Below, in pieces: positions 12,366 through 13,196 of a DNA stretch of 13,196 bases (position 1 is its first letter; the number at the start of each line of letters is the position of its first letter). Both the position numbers and the translations under genes were made by a program. This DNA is from an uncultured Coprococcus sp. (GTDB taxonomy: Bacteria; Bacillota; Clostridia; Lachnospirales; Lachnospiraceae): the NCBI GenBank assembly GCA_934247115.1, contig CAKQIY010000041.1, positions 1 through 13,196 of the forward strand, read 5' to 3'. The notes under the pieces were generated by a model. It worked only from the letters and a program-made list of their open reading frames with translations, was not told the origin of the DNA and made no database searches.

Positions 12366-13196
12366 CTAGTGGGCAAGTATCTCCACTCCATGCTCTGTCA
12401 TAACCAGTGTGTACTCCCACTGTGCTGATGGTGAGCCATCCTCTGTGTAAATAGTCCATCCATCATCTGCATCCTGATATACATCAGGGCCACCCATGTT
12501 GATCATAGGCTCTATGGTGAACACCATACCCGGAGCAAGAACATAATCCTTGCCAGGCTGTCCTATATGACTTACATATGGCTCCTCATGAATCTCTAGA
12601 CCTACACCATGACCGCCTATCTCACGGACAACTGAATATCCCTGCTCCTGTGCAAACTGGTTGATGGCATAACCCACATCACCTATTGTCACGTATGGCT
12701 TGCTGCACACCTCAACACCTATGTCAAGAGCCTTCTTGGTATCCTCAACGAGCTTCTTCCATGCGGGATCTACATCTCCAAGCATGAACATTCTTGATGA
12801 ATCTCCGAAATATCCCTTGTACTCCGTTGTACAGTCTATATTTACTATATCTCCATCCTGGAGAATTATGTCATCACTTGGGATACCATGACATACCACA
12901 TCATTTACCGATATGCACACACTCTTAGGATATCCCTCATATCCGAGACATGCAGGAATCGCATCTATTGACTTTGTGTAGTTATATATAAGATCATCCA
13001 GTTCCCTGGTAGACACACCGATCTTGACAAATGGAGTTATATAATCAAGCACAGATGTATTGATCTTTGAAGCCTCCCTGATTCCCTCAATCTGCTCTGC
13101 GTTCTTGATCATTGCATGAGTAGGGATCTTGAATCCTCTGTTCTTCATATCTTCAAGCTTATCGTCAAGAGCCAGGTGACAGGTCTTGTATTTCTT
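12366..13196 (-). CDS. map: Type I methionine aminopeptidase, probably with N-terminal SEC-C motif (5' end outside window)
   Basis: This metalloenzyme removes the initiator Met from nascent proteins in the cytosol. Numbered from the internal Met at 13148, all metal ligands are seen: D105 (IVNID), D116 (GYFGDSS), H180 (GGHGVG), E213 (TIEPM) and E245 (AQWEYT). The substrate-binding His is H87 (VCHGIP). The frame stays open upstream of 13148 to the window edge, adding 16 residues that begin KKYKTCHLALDDKL. This resembles the end of the SEC-C motif plus linker found ahead of many clostridial MetAPs (CPCGSGKKYKxCH). The true start is therefore most likely about 15 or more residues beyond 13196, and the ATG at 13148 is internal; no ribosome binding site precedes it (GAAG only). 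276 residues are visible. Confidence 0.93.
   Translation of the reverse strand, partial: KKYKTCHLALDDKLEDMKNRGFKIPTHAMIKNAEQIEGIREASKINTSVLDYITPFVKIGVSTRELDDLIYNYTKSIDAIPACLGYEGYPKSVCISVNDVVCHGIPSDDIILQDGDIVNIDCTTEYKGYFGDSSRMFMLGDVDPAWKKLVEDTKKALDIGVEVCSKPYVTIGDVGYAINQFAQEQGYSVVREIGGHGVGLEIHEEPYVSHIGQPGKDYVLAPGMVFTIEPMINMGGPDVYQDADDGWTIYTEDGSPSAQWEYTLVMTEHGVEILAH

Noticed and set aside
1..13196. CRISPR array, insertion sequence, prophage or toxin-antitoxin pair
   Set aside because: I looked for regularly spaced repeats, transposase or integrase motifs, terminal inverted repeats and small paired genes and found none; all sizeable coding regions are accounted for by the listed genes.

Overview
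The window reads as a housekeeping stretch of a low-to-mid GC, Gram-positive Clostridia chromosome, most likely Lachnospiraceae. The reasons are a cysS-mrnC-rlmB-sigH gene order of the Bacillus/Clostridium type, a sporulation-type sigma factor (SigH), a Cys T-box leader, two CIRCE operators, strong AGGAGG-type ribosome binding sites, a GlnRS, a tRNA gene without encoded CCA, and two small proteins of families (DUF6062-like, DUF5721-like) that I associate with this group. The family assignment is inference; no 16S rRNA gene is present.

Layout, left to right. (1) Positions 1-795, minus strand: the groES-groEL chaperonin operon, with groEL cut by the left edge, behind a sigma-A promoter and a perfect CIRCE operator. 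(2) 796-2550: an OGG1-like DNA glycosylase (minus) divergent from a two-module Cys/His protein (DUF6062-like, plus). (3) 2575-5060, minus: glutaminyl-tRNA synthetase followed by a possible permuted papain-fold hydrolase, ending in a bidirectional terminator shared with the DUF6062-like gene. (4) 5261-5428, plus: a single tRNA-Thr(GGT) with its own promoter and terminator and an unusual T-loop base. (5) 5545-9385, minus: promoter, Cys T-box, cysS, mrnC, rlmB, sigH, terminator. The genes are tightly packed, so sigH could be partly under Cys-tRNA control. (6) 9412-10034, plus: a DUF5721-like gene with promoter and terminator, divergent from cysS. (7) 10049-12295, plus: htpG (Hsp90) with a perfect CIRCE operator and a long charged linker between the N-terminal and middle domains, ending in a very strong terminator. 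(8) 12366-13196, minus: type I methionine aminopeptidase, running off the right edge and showing the tail of what looks like an N-terminal SEC-C motif.

Functionally the window groups protein-folding genes (GroES/GroEL and HtpG, apparently joined in one HrcA regulon by two matching CIRCE sites), translation genes (GlnRS, CysRS, tRNA-Thr, Mini-III, RlmB, MetAP), DNA repair (OGG) and the SigH switch. I saw no CRISPR array, insertion sequence, prophage gene or toxin-antitoxin pair. I found no convincing new multi-gene system. The most interesting items are the CIRCE-htpG arrangement with its charged linker, the T-box-led operon ending in sigH, the duplicated Cys/His module protein, and the tRNA-Thr with C at position 55.
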